Part shown: positions 34,295-45,009 of the stretch, piece by piece
Numbering within the stretch: the first letter of the stretch is position 1
Layout: each line of letters starts with the position of its first letter
Source: Liriodendron chinense
Taxonomy: Eukaryota; Streptophyta; Magnoliopsida; Magnoliales; Magnoliaceae
Direction: 5' to 3'
NCBI GenBank assembly: GCA_003013855.2
Contig: ML058484.1
Span: 5,567,344-5,631,343 of the forward strand
DNA: 64,000 bases
Program-made: the position numbers and the translations under genes
Notes under the pieces: model-generated
Seen by the model: the letters and a program-made list of their open reading frames with translations, nothing else
Told to the model about the DNA's origin: nothing
The model's database searches: none

Positions 34295-34640
34295 CCATAT
34301 AAGGTGAGGCTAAATAAAGCAGATCCAAATTTTAGATGGACCATACCACATGAAACAATAGTAATTGAATCCCCACCATTAAAAACTTCATGGGGGCCAC
34401 TGGAATGTTTATTTTCCATCCAACCTATTGACAAGGTCACAAAGAGCTGGATGAAGAGACCACACAAACATAAGCTTGATCCAAAACTTTGTGGCCCACA
34501 AGAAGTTTTTAATGGTTGAGTACCACTGTTTATGTTATTATTGTTCACTTGAGATTTGGATGTACTTAATTTTTTTGGATCATGCTCTAAAATGAGTTTT
34601 TAAAATGGATGGACGGCATGGATGTAAGACACACACATCA
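34295..34640. mobile_element. Fold-back element (both tips eroded)
   Basis: Interior arms are clear (AGATGGACCATACCACATG, CCATCCAACCTATTGACAAGG, CACAAGAAGTTTTTAATGG, TTCACTTGAGATTTGG, GGATGGACGGCATGGATG), but neither tip has a good GGGCCC end. Confidence 0.65.
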
Positions 34641-34791
34641 CACTATGGATGCCACGGTCAGGGACCCACCCAACTCGGAATACATCACATTGGGTCCCAC
34701 ATTGGGGAGGATTTCTCATCAAATATCACCGTTTTGAGAGGAATTGAAAAAGTTTTGGGAAATGCACTTTTGATTTCTCATGAATTCCTTT

Positions 34792-35716
34792 GAAATCCAC
34801 TTCTCATTAAATCCGCTTCACCAAACAGAGAAAGCAAGTGATTTCCCATGACTTCTCATCAAATCCATGGTGTCAAATGGGGAATAATTGATTTCACCTT
34901 ATCTTTTGTATTTTTTCCTTTTCTATATAAATTATTTGGTTGTAATTGATTGTACTCTTCTTTAATTAGGCCCTATTTTCTCTATATATACAACATTACA
35001 TCCAATTACAAGAAAAAATAATTAATCATTTTTTTAGTTTCATTTTTTATTTTCTCAAATTTTCTTGATTTCTTACTAACAGTATTAATAGAGACGGTAA
35101 TGGGTCAGTTTGTGTCGGGTACTATATTATCAATACCCATACCCCATCAATTAGTACTGCACTCATCCCCACGCCCATGTGCCTATGTCAGTCCTGAAAT
35201 GACCACTGATACTTGTACCCATTAAGGTATAGGGTATAAAGTGATGGATACGAAATCCACTTCTCATTAAATCCGCTTCACCAAAAAGGGAAAGCAAGTG
35301 ATTTCCCATGACTTCTCATCAAATCCATGGTGCCAAATGGGGAATAATTGATTTCACCTAATCTCTTATATTTTTTCCTTTTCTATATAAATTATTTGGT
35401 TGTAATTGATTGTACTCTTCTCTAATTAGGCCCCATTTCCTCTATATATACAACATTACATCCAATGAAAGATACAAGAAAAAATACTCAATCATTTTTT
35501 CAATTTCATTTTTTATTTTCTCAAATTTCTTGATTTCTTACTAACATTATTAATAGAGATGGTAATGGGTCGGTTTATGTTGGGTACTATATTATCAATA
35601 CCCATACCCCATCAATGGGTACTGCACTCATACCCATGCCCATGTGCCTATGTCAGTCCTGAAATGACCACCGATACTCGTACCCATTAAGGTATAGGGT
35701 ATAAGGTGATGGATAC
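34792..35716. repeat. 460-bp direct tandem duplication
   Basis: The unit from GAAATCCACTTCTCATTAAA to GGTATAGGGTATAA(A/G)GTGATG is present twice, starting at 34792 and 35252, with only scattered differences. Each unit holds TTTTTCCTTTTCTATATAAA and AATACCCATACCCCATCAAT. No coding frame is conserved through it. Confidence 0.88.
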
Positions 35717-35879
35717 GGGTCGTAGATTGGATAGTTTCATTGGCTAGTGGCGACTCAAAAAACTCAAGCACATCCCCCCCTATCTGACTTATACCTCTAA
35801 AATATTGTACAACCAAGGAAACAAAAGTGAGTCCAACCTAATCAAAGAATAGTATGCTAGGGAAGGGTGCATGAGCGGA

Positions 35880-36005
35880 AACCTGCATGGGCGACAATCA
35901 TAGGACCATGCCCTAAAATGATAGGGAAATTTTGATGGACAACATGGATATACAACATATACATCAAGGTGGGCCCCATGGTGAGGGCAACACCCTCTAA
36001 GGTGC
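35880..36005. mobile_element. Fold-back right-end fragment
   Basis: ATGCCCTAAAATGATAGGG, GATGGACAACATGGATATAC and ATCAAGGTGGGCCCCATGG are one arm only. Confidence 0.6.
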
Positions 36006-36028
36006 TCATTGAGTAACACCTAAACGGC

Positions 36029-36400
36029 TCCCCAGAGTAGTAGCTTGTGGAGGGGGATATGGTGGTGACCCATCGAATAACGGGCTCGGTATTGGTTTGT
36101 GCTAGTCAAAGCTCTATGGATCTCACCATGATGTCTGTGGTTCCCCAGAGTTGTAGCCTGTGGATGGGGATATGGTGGAGACCCATCGAATACCGGGCGC
36201 GGTATTGGTTTGTGCTAGTCAAAGGTCTATGGATCTCACCATGATGTATGCTTTTTTTTTATCCATAGTCTATTATTTTTGGATTATTTTATGGCATGGG
36301 CCCAAAAATAAGGCAAAGCTCAAGTGGACTACACCACATGAAATAGTGGGGGATTGAATACAAACATCGTGGTGGGGTTCACAGGATTTTTCCGATACTG
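36029..36400. mobile_element. Fold-back remnant with 113-bp duplicated end
   Basis: The end segment (CCCCAGAGT(A/T)GTAGC ... TTGGTTTGTGCTAGTCAAAG ... CTATGGATCTCACCATGATG) occurs twice, 113 bp apart (36031, 36144). A shortened interior follows, with a right-end scrap GTGGTGGGGTTCACAGG. Confidence 0.7.
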
Positions 36401-36504
36401 ACCATTGCTTGTGCCGCGGGGGTTATTACCGATTCAAAGCATGTACCCCATGTGCAAAACATCTTTGAAAGGGATGCAGATTGCCATCGACCTCGCAGGG
36501 CCTT

Positions 36505-37115
36505 GACGTGGAAGAGTTTTGTGAGCCCCACCATAATGTATGTGTTATATCCACACCTCCATCCATTTTGCAAGATCATTTTTGGGTATGAACCCAAAAA
36601 TGAGTAAATCCAAAGTTCAAGTGGCCCACACCATAAAAAGCAGTGGGGATTAAACACCAACCATTGAAAACTTCTTGGGGGCCACAAATGTTTACTATCA
36701 AGTTGATATTTGTGTTTTCACTTCATCCAGGTCCGTGTGACCTTATGAACAAGCTAGATGACAAACCTATTGCCGTGCCTCAGTGGTAGACTATCTTGAG
36801 TTTCAACACAAGGTTTCATTTTCGAGCACCCATGTGGTGGGGGTGCGTAAGATTCTATGGGGTGGGTGTGCGTGTGGGGGTGTGAGTGTGTGGGGGAGGG
36901 GTGAGTGTGTGTAATAAAATTAAAAAAAAAAAAAAACTGGATGGAAAATAAACATCATAGTAAGGGCTAAGAGGGTTTCAACCGTGGGTGTAATTGTTTC
37001 AGCTTTCTATGGAGAGGTCCACTAGAGCTTTGGATTTACCTCATTTTTCGGCTCATGTCTAAAATGATCTCGCAGAATGTATGAACCGTGTGATTATAGC
37101 ACATACATTATGGTG
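36505..37115. mobile_element. Fold-back element split by a SINE
   Basis: The left arm GTGAGCCCCACCATAATGTATG ... CCATCCATTTTGC and the right arm GAATGTATGAACCGTGTG ... CATTATGGTGGGG frame a normal interior. The interior is interrupted at GAACAAGCTAGATG by the SINE at 36766-36936 and resumes at CTGGATGGAAAATAAACATC. Confidence 0.75.
36766..36936 (+). mobile_element. SINE nested in a fold-back element
   Basis: 171 bp, with A-box-like TGCCTCAGTGGTAGACT, TTTCAACACAAGG, a degraded B-box-like TTTTCGAGCACCC, a GT-rich body and an A14 tail. The imperfect target duplication is CTAGATGACAAA (36754-36765) and CTGGATGGAAAA (36937-36948). Confidence 0.8.
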
Positions 37116-37164
37116 GGGTTATAGATTCGAGAACATTTTGTCCTATTTGTCAATTAATGATATT

Positions 37165-37445
37165 CAACGTTAAAGACAATTCTCATGAAACTCTTTCATT
37201 TCATAGGAGTGAATTATTATTCCTACGGAGCAATTAACATTTCCTATTGATTTGTCCTGGGGACTGGACCTACGGAGATTCGACATGACGCTCACTGAAC
37301 CTCCATAATATCTAGCAAGTCGAGTCTTATGTCGGTCATATAGAACACCAACACATAGAAAAAGGGCTGGAGGAACCGGTCCATGACTTGACATCGGTGG
37401 AATGCTACCTCCAATTCCCTGTATGTTCAATATAGCCAAATACAC
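37165..37445 (-). pseudogene. nad4: Mitochondrial nad4 fragment in nuclear DNA (NUMT)
   Basis: The minus-strand frame reads LNIQGIGGSI, SHG then ALFLCVGVLYDRHKTRLARY and YGGSVS, which I recognise as NADH dehydrogenase subunit 4, complex I of the mitochondrial inner membrane. Only about 50 residues match. After YGGSVSVMSN the sequence diverges, so this is a broken piece joined to something else. The patch lies beside other organelle-like DNA and right after a fold-back element, which supports a nuclear copy. Confidence 0.75.
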
Positions 37446-37671
37446 CCCCCTGATAGAAGTACGCCGATTACCCCTAAACCGTACGGAGGAGGGTAGGTGG
37501 ATTGAATTCGTTGTGGTTCAGTGAATTCATTCTTGGAAAAAAAGGAAATGGAGGCACCTAAGTTACGCAAAGTGAAGTCATAGGCGGAGTCGGAGGTCAC
37601 TTTTCCCGATCCATCTCGAAGGTTTCATTCCCTCTCTCGCCCATCATTGTACCCAACCCAGTTATCAACTC
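37446..37671. other. Probable organelle-derived filler
   Basis: This lies between the nad4 piece and the 23S-like piece. It is less AT-rich than its surroundings. A CCGTACGG motif at about 37480 next to the nad4 start could be the tail of a group II intron. Origin not proven. Confidence 0.35.
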
Positions 37672-37965
37672 GCCGCCATTCGCAGGGGCTTCGGTCGCCG
37701 GCTCCCCTGTATTAGGTCACCAACTTTCTTAACCTTACGGCATTGGTAGGCGTCAACCCCCATACATGATCTTATAATTTTGCGGAGACTCGTGTTTTTG
37801 GTAAATAGTCGCCCAAGCCTGGTCATTACAACCCCCTTTGTGAGGAGGCACCCCTTCTACCGATGTTACAGGGCTATTTTGCCAAGTTCCTTAGAAAGAG
37901 TTGTCTTACGCCCTAGGTGTTCTCTACCTACCCACCTATGTGGGTTTTGGGTACAAGTATCCTTT
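37672..37965 (-). pseudogene. Plastid-type 23S rRNA fragment (nuclear copy)
   Basis: The minus strand reads GTGGGTAGGTAGAGAA, AAGGGGTGCCTCCTCACAAA, GGGCGACTATTTACCAAAAA, CATGTATGGGGG and GGGGAGCCGGCGACCGAAGC, all strongly conserved plastid/bacterial large-subunit rRNA blocks. Most differences are C-to-T or G-to-A, as expected for methylated nuclear copies of organelle DNA. It is a fragment of about 290 bp, not a gene. It may have come via plastid DNA already inside a mitochondrial genome. Confidence 0.8.
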
Positions 37966-38016
37966 TTTTGAAGTTAGTTTGGCGTGGGCCACAAGTTGCA
38001 GAATAAAAGAACACCC

Positions 38017-38566
38017 TGTTGGGATAAAATGTCGGCAGCGGAAGCAAAGCCGAACATAAACAGCAAATTGAATCAAACAAGCAACACAATGCAATCACAA
38101 TGCATGTAACCAACCACACAAAGACAATCTGAATTTAACGTGGAAAAACCCATCATGGGTAAAAAACCACGGCACAAAGCGACACCAATCCACTATAATA
38201 TTAGAAGTTACAAGAGATGAAGCCCAAAACCCAAGATCACAAGCCCACAAGAGAAAACTCAAGCTTTCCCAAGAAGAAAATCCCCTTCAAGCTCTTTCTC
38301 TCACATAGAACCTCTCTTAATCCCCTTTCCAATCTAAGATTGCTCTAATCTCATAATACATCTCCTTAAATAGGAGAAAACCGAGAATAGAAACTCCTCG
38401 CGCAAAGAATCCTATTACAACAAGTAAACTGCCGACTGGTCGGGGACCCCTGTTTACCGGTCGGGGATGCTAAAAAATGGTCCAGCAGCTTTGCTGCCTT
38501 GGCTCCACCATGACTCACCGGTCTCTGGCCTCTGTTGCATGAAGGTTGAAGCGTCCGTTTCCAACA
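38017..38566 (-). repeat. 3' LTR of gag-only element copy 2
   Basis: 550 bp. On the plus strand it starts TGTTGGGATAAAATGTC and ends CGTCCGTTTCCAACA. The ACCGGTCGG block is reduced and partly decayed compared with copy 1. Confidence 0.88.
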
Positions 38567-39973
38567 AACTCCACCACGACTTAACTCTTTACGCACCACC
38601 TTGCCACGCACAACCTCCACCTCTACTTCGTCATCATCATAGTCTCGTCGCTTTTCACGTCCCATCGACTTTATCCTTGCATCTTCACACGCCTTGTCGC
38701 TCTTCTCATATGACCCTTTTTCTCTTGCCACATACGAGCAACCGTAGATCCCGCTGTCAATCCCACAGCTCCACCATGAATTTTGCTTTCGATTACCTTA
38801 TAAAGATTATCGCACCTCTGTGCCTTTATAATTACGAGTTCTCACTTCACCACTTTACAATACCGATCACAGTAGATGAACCTGCACCCTTTTACCTCGA
38901 GTGCACCAAGAGATATCACATTTCTTTTCATCTCAAGGACATGCTTTACACTTTCAAGGATCTGTTTGGCTCCATCGAACATCCTAATGCGCACCGAATC
39001 AATCTCCACCATATTGCGAGCGTAGCCATTACCCACAACAACCGACCCATCATCATACTCCTTGTAACATGAATGAACTCAGATAAGGACATACGTAACA
39101 TGATACGCCCGAATCCAAGAGCCCCTCTCTACCAAGAAACTTTATGCCAAATACAGTTAATATATCACAAACATCACCACCGTCTTCTACGGTATTAGTC
39201 CCCTCCTTAGAAGAATCTCTAGATTTCTCCTGCCTTTTTTCGAGATTCAAATAATCCCTCTTCACATGCCATTCTTCCCCACAATTCCAGCATCTCATCT
39301 TGTACTTCCACTTGCGATTTGATTTAGATCTCGATGACGAAGATCCTCCACCCTGCTTAGAATTCCTCCCCCTAATAACCAGTGCCTCATCTGTAAAGGG
39401 ACCCATGCCGCCGCTTTTCCTTCTCATCACTTTCACCTGGAGGGTTGAGATAACGGTTTCTACGCCAATAATCTCCCTACCTGCGCACAACGAGTCCTTA
39501 AGTGACTCATATGATTCTGGAAGAGAATTCAATAGGATAAACGCTTGATCCTCGTCCTTCATCAGTTCATCTACATCCATCAACTTGCAAATAAGCCTAT
39601 TGAAATTGCTGATGTGGCTCTTAGCATCGGCCCCCTCTGCCATCCTCAAATTATACAACTAAAGCTTCAAATATATGCGATTTTCCAAAGATTTATTCGC
39701 GTAGATATTTTCCAACTTCGCCCATGTTTCAGCTGCAGTTTTCTCATTCATGATGTTATACAGAATGTCATTTGCTACACTCAATTGGATTGAGACATTA
39801 GCATTTTCATCGATTTTCTTCTACTCTTCTTATTTCGTAGCTTTTGATCACTTTCCAAAGAGCGCATTTTGCAATCCTTGTTGAGCAAGAAGGCCTTTCA
39901 TCTTCACATTCTAAAGTTTAAAATTATTTTTCTCCAAATACTTCTCTATATCGAACCTCATGCCTGATGCCAT
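38567..39973 (-). pseudogene. gag-protease pseudogene of gag-only element copy 2
   Basis: Starts at the same MASGMRFDIEKY as copy 1 (ATG at 39971-39973) but has several stops in its first 100 codons. It is open from 39658 (YNLRMAEGADAKSH) through CWNCGEEWHVKRDY, where the last zinc-binding C has become Y, to LLDSGVSCYVC near 39080. A protease/pre-integrase segment follows (VKHVLEMKRNVISLGALE, 38842-39036). A charged tail (DDDEVEVEVVRGKVVRKELS, 38590-38650) runs up to the LTR. No polymerase domains. Confidence 0.8.
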
Positions 39974-40015
39974 GCTCTTGTCTCAGATCCGAATTTCTGC
40001 TACACACCAACGATC

Positions 40016-40027
40016 GCTTTGATACCA
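40016..40027 (-). other. Primer binding site (initiator tRNA-Met)
   Basis: Minus-strand TGGTATCAAAGC, identical to that of copy 1, two bases inside the 5' LTR. Confidence 0.85.
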
Positions 40028-40029
40028 AT

Positions 40030-40578
40030 TGTTGGGATAGGAGGGTCGACAGTGGAAGCAAAGCCAAACGCAAATAGCAAATTGAATCAAACAAGCAACA
40101 CAATGCAATCACAATGCATGCAACCAACCACACATACACAATCCGAAGATAACGTGGAAAAACCCCTCACGAGTAAAAAACCACGGCACAAAGGGACACA
40201 AATCTACTATAATATCAGAAGTTACAAGAGATGGAACCCAAAACCCAAGATCACAAGCCCACAAGAGAAAACTCAAGCTTTCCCAAGAAGAAAACCCTCT
40301 TCTCAAGCTCTTTTTCTCACCTAGAACTTATCTCAATCCCCTTTCCAGTCTAGGATTGCTCTAATCTCGTAATACATCCCCTTAAATAGGAGAAAATCGA
40401 GAATAGAAACTTCGTGTGTAAAGAATCCTATTATAACAAGTAAACTGCCGATCGATCAGGGACCCCTACCGACCGATTGGGGATGCCCAAAAACGGTGCA
40501 GTAGCTTTGCTGCTTTAGCTCCACCATAACCGATCGGTGGCCTCTGTTGCATAAAGGTTGAGGCGTCCGTTTCCAACA
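40030..40578 (-). repeat. 5' LTR of gag-only element copy 2
   Basis: 549 bp. On the plus strand it starts TGTTGGGATAGGAGGGTCG and ends CGTCCGTTTCCAACA; close partner of 38017-38566. Confidence 0.88.
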
Positions 40579-40583
40579 CACCC

Positions 40584-40858
40584 AACATAAAGATGCACAC
40601 TCCATGTGAAATATGAATCATCATTGGAGCTTTTTGGTAATAGTCGTGACCAACAACCATCGGCGGTTGGGTCGTTGGTAAGGCGAGAGCTTCAAGCTCG
40701 ATTTCTGGTGGCACACAGGTGAGAGGATAACAAGTTACAAATTCAATCATGGTTGGAGATGTATTTTTATTACTCATAAATAAATGAATTAATGGTGGGG
40801 TGACCATTATCCTTTTTGTAGTAACGAAAGGGCGTGGAAACTCGGAAGAACTCTTCAT
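40584..40858 (-). other. Unidentified open frame cut by copy 2
   Basis: A minus-strand frame from 40858 (MKSSSEFPRPFVTTKRIMV) stays open for about 90 codons to the retrotransposon's target duplication at 40579 and reads on into the LTR. I recognise no domain. Bridging the insertion would add about 11 more codons before a stop. It could be an exon scrap or chance. Confidence 0.25.
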
Positions 40859-41295
40859 GAAACTAAAAAGAGATGTAGCTCCAATTCCTTAGGAAATGGT
40901 CAAATCTTTGGCCCAAGAAGAAGGGGTTGATCCGTATCATCTTTACTTGGTTCTGCTTCCTTTCTTCTTGAAGCTTGTTTGAATTTGCAATTTGTATGGT
41001 TTAAATATACTTATGAAGTTGTACTAATTTATAGACTGTCACTAAACCTGGATCCTTTCCTTTGATAAATGAATCAAAAATTTATGGCACAAAATAAACT
41101 ATGTCCAGCCTAGAGCATCTTCATCAATATATAAAAAAAGTTGTGGATCCTTGGTAAAGGAATTGAATTCTTTTATTAAAACTATAGAAATGATGACCTT
41201 GTATTTGTACACATGCATACTGAAATATCACCACGTCAATACACCACCAAGGTGCCACACCACCCAATCCATCCGTTTGAAACGGAAGTGGACTG
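40859..41295. other. Unassigned DNA
   Basis: No gene or element recognised. Confidence 0.4.
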
Positions 41296-41299
41296 CCAG

Positions 41300-41750
41300 T
41301 GACCCAGGCACAAAGATATATATACCTGTGCCCCCGTGGATTGCCAGTGACCTAAGCACAGAGATATACCTGTGCCTGGGGCTATTGGGGCCACACAGAT
41401 GTCAAATCTACTTTGTCCATATGTTTCGAAAGGGGAATAGAAAAGTCCGTTGTTGAAACCTTTCTTAAGAGAACCATGATATATATGTGCCATCCAAATC
41501 GTTCATAGAATTATTACCACTCAGATAAACTATAGGCATAATTATCATCCTAATACAAAACTTCCACAACCTAGCGTTCAATCCCCACTAATTCATGTGG
41601 TGTGACCCACATGAGTTTCGGATCTGCTTGATTTTTAGTTTCCTATCTTATTGTGGTCTTACAAAAGAGATGAACGAAGTGAACTTGTCATGGACATCTT
41701 TGTGGCCCCACAAATCCCCTAGCATAGGACTATCTCTATACCCGGGTCTT
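41300..41750. mobile_element. Fold-back element, TGCCTGTGACC subtype, duplicated tip
   Basis: The tip occurs twice at the left: GGACTGCCAGTGACCCAGGCAC (41290) and GGATTGCCAGTGACCTAAGCAC (41337). The arm continues GGGGCCACACAGATGTCAAA and is mirrored by GGACATCTTTGTGGCCCCAC and a decayed tip. Same subtype as 3250-3735. Confidence 0.7.
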
Positions 41751-42084
41751 CCTTCCAGTTACAGGGTGATTTGATTTGACTGGTCATCCTGAGTGGAGGT
41801 TCTTTTATTCAAATCTGTATCCTATGTTTGCTACAAACAAGAATTTACTACCTTCAGTTTTTTTTATTAGTACACCTCATCTGATCCTCGTTGCAGCCAC
41901 GTAACATTGAAGCACAAACAGGCATTTCCTGTAGCAAACAAGAGCATCCCAACTCCTCTCGTTCCCGTCCACCTCCGAAAGTGACGGAACCGTTTTTTAT
42001 GCAAAACTAGCCACGTGACGGTGAAATAATACATTGTACGGACTGCAATAACTTCAATTGAAAATTCTTGTAATCTAAAGCTAT

Positions 42085-42450
42085 GTAGGGCCCACATAAC
42101 TTCTCTTAAAAAATTCACTTCATCCGTCGGTTTGGCAAGATCACTATAGGACTAAGAATCTAAAAATAGGGAGATCCAAAACTCAAGTCGGCCATACCAT
42201 ACGAAACAGTTGGAACAAAAACATCCACCGTTGAAAACCTTTCTAGAGACGACCATGAGTTTTGGATTGTAAGTGTTCAATATATGCTATTTCTTGTAGT
42301 GTGGTCTACATGAGTTTTGAATCGTCTTAATTTATAGCTTCCTGTCCTATTGTTTTCTTGAAAAAATGATGGACGGAGTGGATTTATGATGAGCATCTCT
42401 GTGGCCCCACACAACTTCGGACTACAGGAACTTCCTGTGCACCCGCACAA
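42085..42450. mobile_element. Fold-back element, decayed TGCCTGTGACC subtype
   Basis: The left arm GTAGGGCCCACATAACTTC and the right arm GAGCATCTCTGTGGCCCCAC pair. Inner blocks AACTCAAGTCGGCCATACC against GTGGTCTACATGAGTTTTG also pair. Confidence 0.65.
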
Positions 42451-42749
42451 GCAATTCAGGAAAAAGAATGGTGCACCGCAGGAGCATTGAAAGTTTGCAG
42501 CGTATCATCAATCTAGTGTGTCCCATCGCGGATGGGCCATGACCCAATTATATCCTGTTTGGAACATCCCATCGAGCAATCTTGTTGCCTCTTTTTTTAA
42601 GTTGAATGTGGACAGTTGTTGTAAATTTCATCTTAGCCGTCCATCAGGAGTCTGAGATACATCAGAACTTAGCTAAGCACATACGTCACAGTATCTGTCT
42701 GGGAGCGCGTCAGGTGTGTACCTAATGGATTTGGATTCGGTATGACCCG

Positions 42750-43075
42750 GTGCTGGTCGGTGTGGTAAAAGCTCCATGGACTCTACCATCACATCATGAT
42801 GTATGTGTTTTATCCATGCCGTCCATCTATTTTTTTAGCTCATTTTTGGGCCACAGATCCAAATCAAATCTCAGGTGGACCCCACCACACGAAACAATGG
42901 TGATTAATGAAAGCCCACCGTTAGAAGGTTCTTAAAGCCCACTGTAATGTTTATTTGCCATCCAACCTGTTGAATATCAGCTTGATGATCTGAAACTTTA
43001 GTGGGCCTAGAAGTTTTTAACGGTGGGTATACAATCATCACCTTTTCCTGTGGTGTGGTTCACAGACCTCGGTAC
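42750..43075. mobile_element. Fold-back element, right end deleted
   Basis: The left arm GTGGTAAAAGCTCCATGG ... ATGATGTATGTGTTTTATCC and interior are normal; the right arm stops at TGTGGTGTGGTTCACAG. Confidence 0.65.
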
Positions 43076-43369
43076 TGGAGGGGTCACTACAGGATTCTTG
43101 TACATCCCTAGTGTACAAAAAGAGTTTATTTCGCTTGTCTTGAGTCGGGATTGTGGGGCCCACCAGTAGGGGTGTGTTTGTTGAATAGTCAAATGCTTGG
43201 AATCGTTCATATTATTATATTAATTATGTTATAAGAGCCATCGCAAAATAAAAAAAGGGTCAATTTTGATATGAATGTGTAAACAACTAAAAGAAAATTT
43301 CCTGTGGGTTGGAAAATCACTACCGAGTTCCGATTTGGTTGTGACTCAGAACTGGTTGGATCTGGAAAA

Positions 43370-43620
43370 GCTCAGTGGGCTCCACCATGATATATATGTG
43401 TTTTATCCACGCCGTTCATTAATTTTTCCAGCTCATTTTAGGGCATCCCCCTAAGAATGAGGCAGACCCAAATCTCAAGTAGACCACACCGTAGAAAACA
43501 ATGGTGATTGGAAAACACAAATATCAGCTTGATCCAAAACTTTTATGGCCCCCAAGAAGTTTTCAACGGTGGGTGTTCAATCATCACTGTTTCCTATGGT
43601 GTTGATCATAGAGCAATGGT
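43370..43620. mobile_element. Fold-back element, interior and right end deleted
   Basis: The left arm AAAGCTCAGTGGGCTCCACC ... CACGCCGTTCATTAATTTTTCC, then a shortened interior ending at TTTCCTATGGTGTTGATCA. It breaks at nearly the same place as 42750-43075. Confidence 0.65.
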
Positions 43621-44440
43621 CACTACCCAGTCCCGTACTATCCCTACCAAGGAGTGTTTTTATTGGCAATGGACGGAAAGAGTTTACTCCGTTTGTCATG
43701 ACTTGGGACTGTTGGTCCACCAACTGCGCTTATTGAATACTCAGATGATTGGAACCATCCACATTATTATATTTATGTTATAGGAGCCATTGGAAAAAAA
43801 GGGATGATTGTGATGTAATCATCCTTCTTATCATATATATGGTATAAGAGTGATCCCCAAAAAGGGATGATGGTGACATTAACATCTGTTGATGAATTTG
43901 GAACAATAAAAGAGAAAATTTTCAACGGCCTACATTCAACTCTAAATATTATAGGTTAATTTCATCGGTTTATATGATTCTGGGAAAATAATAGTGGCTG
44001 TAACTTGAACATCAATGGTACAAATTATTGGGTTGGACCATCTGAACGTGTGGTCCCTAATAGTGGCTGTCATAGACTGGATTTTGATTCATGACATGAG
44101 CAAACCAGCTCCTTGTCTAGTCTTAATCAGTTCTTTAAATGGGCAATATTACATGCACTAGAACACATTGTAATTACCATGCGTTTGAGCTGTATGGGGA
44201 CCACCCTTCACATGATGCAGAGTAAAACTCATCGGATGAGACTCATTTGACGTTTAGTGTTGTTTGTTAACGCCGAACGTGGAAAGCGCTCCATAATTTT
44301 TTGCAGATTTTTTTTACAACGGAGGTCTAGCTTAATGGTGCATTTAGAATGCGCTCCACAACTCTTTTAAAAAAATTCAAAATTGTCCTGTGTTGGAGAG
44401 ATTTTCTCCGTTCGTGTAGTAGATAACCCAACTTTTAACG
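43621..44440. other. Unassigned DNA
   Basis: No gene recognised. An imperfect repeat of TATATTTATGTTATAGGAGC / AAAGGGATGAT(T/G)GTGA occurs around 43768 and 43862. Confidence 0.4.
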
Positions 44441-44454
44441 TGTTCCACTTCCTT

Positions 44455-44905
44455 AGGCCCAACATGATTTATGTATTAGATCCACATCGTCCATCTATTT
44501 TTCTTTATTTTTCTAGAGCATAATCACAAAATATAAGGCACATAGAAATCTCAAATCAATCACACCACACCACAGAAAGCAATGGGAATGGAACGACTAT
44601 CATTAATACCTTCCTAGGGTCCACTATGAAGTTCATTTGCCATCTAACCTCTTCATTAGGTCACACAAACTTAAATGAAGGGAAAACACAAAAATCAGCT
44701 TAATTAGAGCCTTCTGTGGCCCCAAGAAATTTTCAATGGCAGACACCCAATTCCAACTATTTCTTGTAGTGTGGCCCACTTGAGCCTTAGATCTGCCTTT
44801 TTTTTTGTCTTATTCCTTAAAATGATATGAAAAAATAGACAGATAGTGTGGATAAAAAATATATACAGTACAGTAGGCCCCACAGAGCCCTTTGATAAGA
44901 CCGTC
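44455..44905. mobile_element. Fold-back element
   Basis: The left tip is decayed (AGGCCCAACATGATTTATG); the right end ACAGTAGGCCCCACAGAGCCC is intact. Inner pairs: AATCTCAAATCAATCACACC and TGTAGTGTGGCCCACTTGAG. Confidence 0.68.
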
Positions 44906-45009
44906 CGTCCCTAGCTAGATCGGGTGGGGGTAGTGTGCAATCCTGCCCAGATTTGGGACGCCCACGGATTAGTTACTACAACGTGAGTAGCAAGATTGGG
45001 CTACTAAAG

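Larger units (their letters stand above)
38017..40578 (-). mobile_element. Gag-only LTR retrotransposon, copy 2
   Basis: 2,562 bp with a perfect 5-bp target duplication CACCC (38012-38016, 40579-40583). Same architecture as 7879-10523: two LTRs, an initiator-Met primer site, a gag-protease remnant, no integrase or reverse transcriptase. It is inserted right beside the organelle-derived patch. Its gag is more damaged than that of copy 1. Confidence 0.88.

Noticed and set aside
37672..37965. A functional rRNA gene
   Set aside because: Only about 290 bp of the roughly 2.8-kb molecule is present and conserved positions are substituted.
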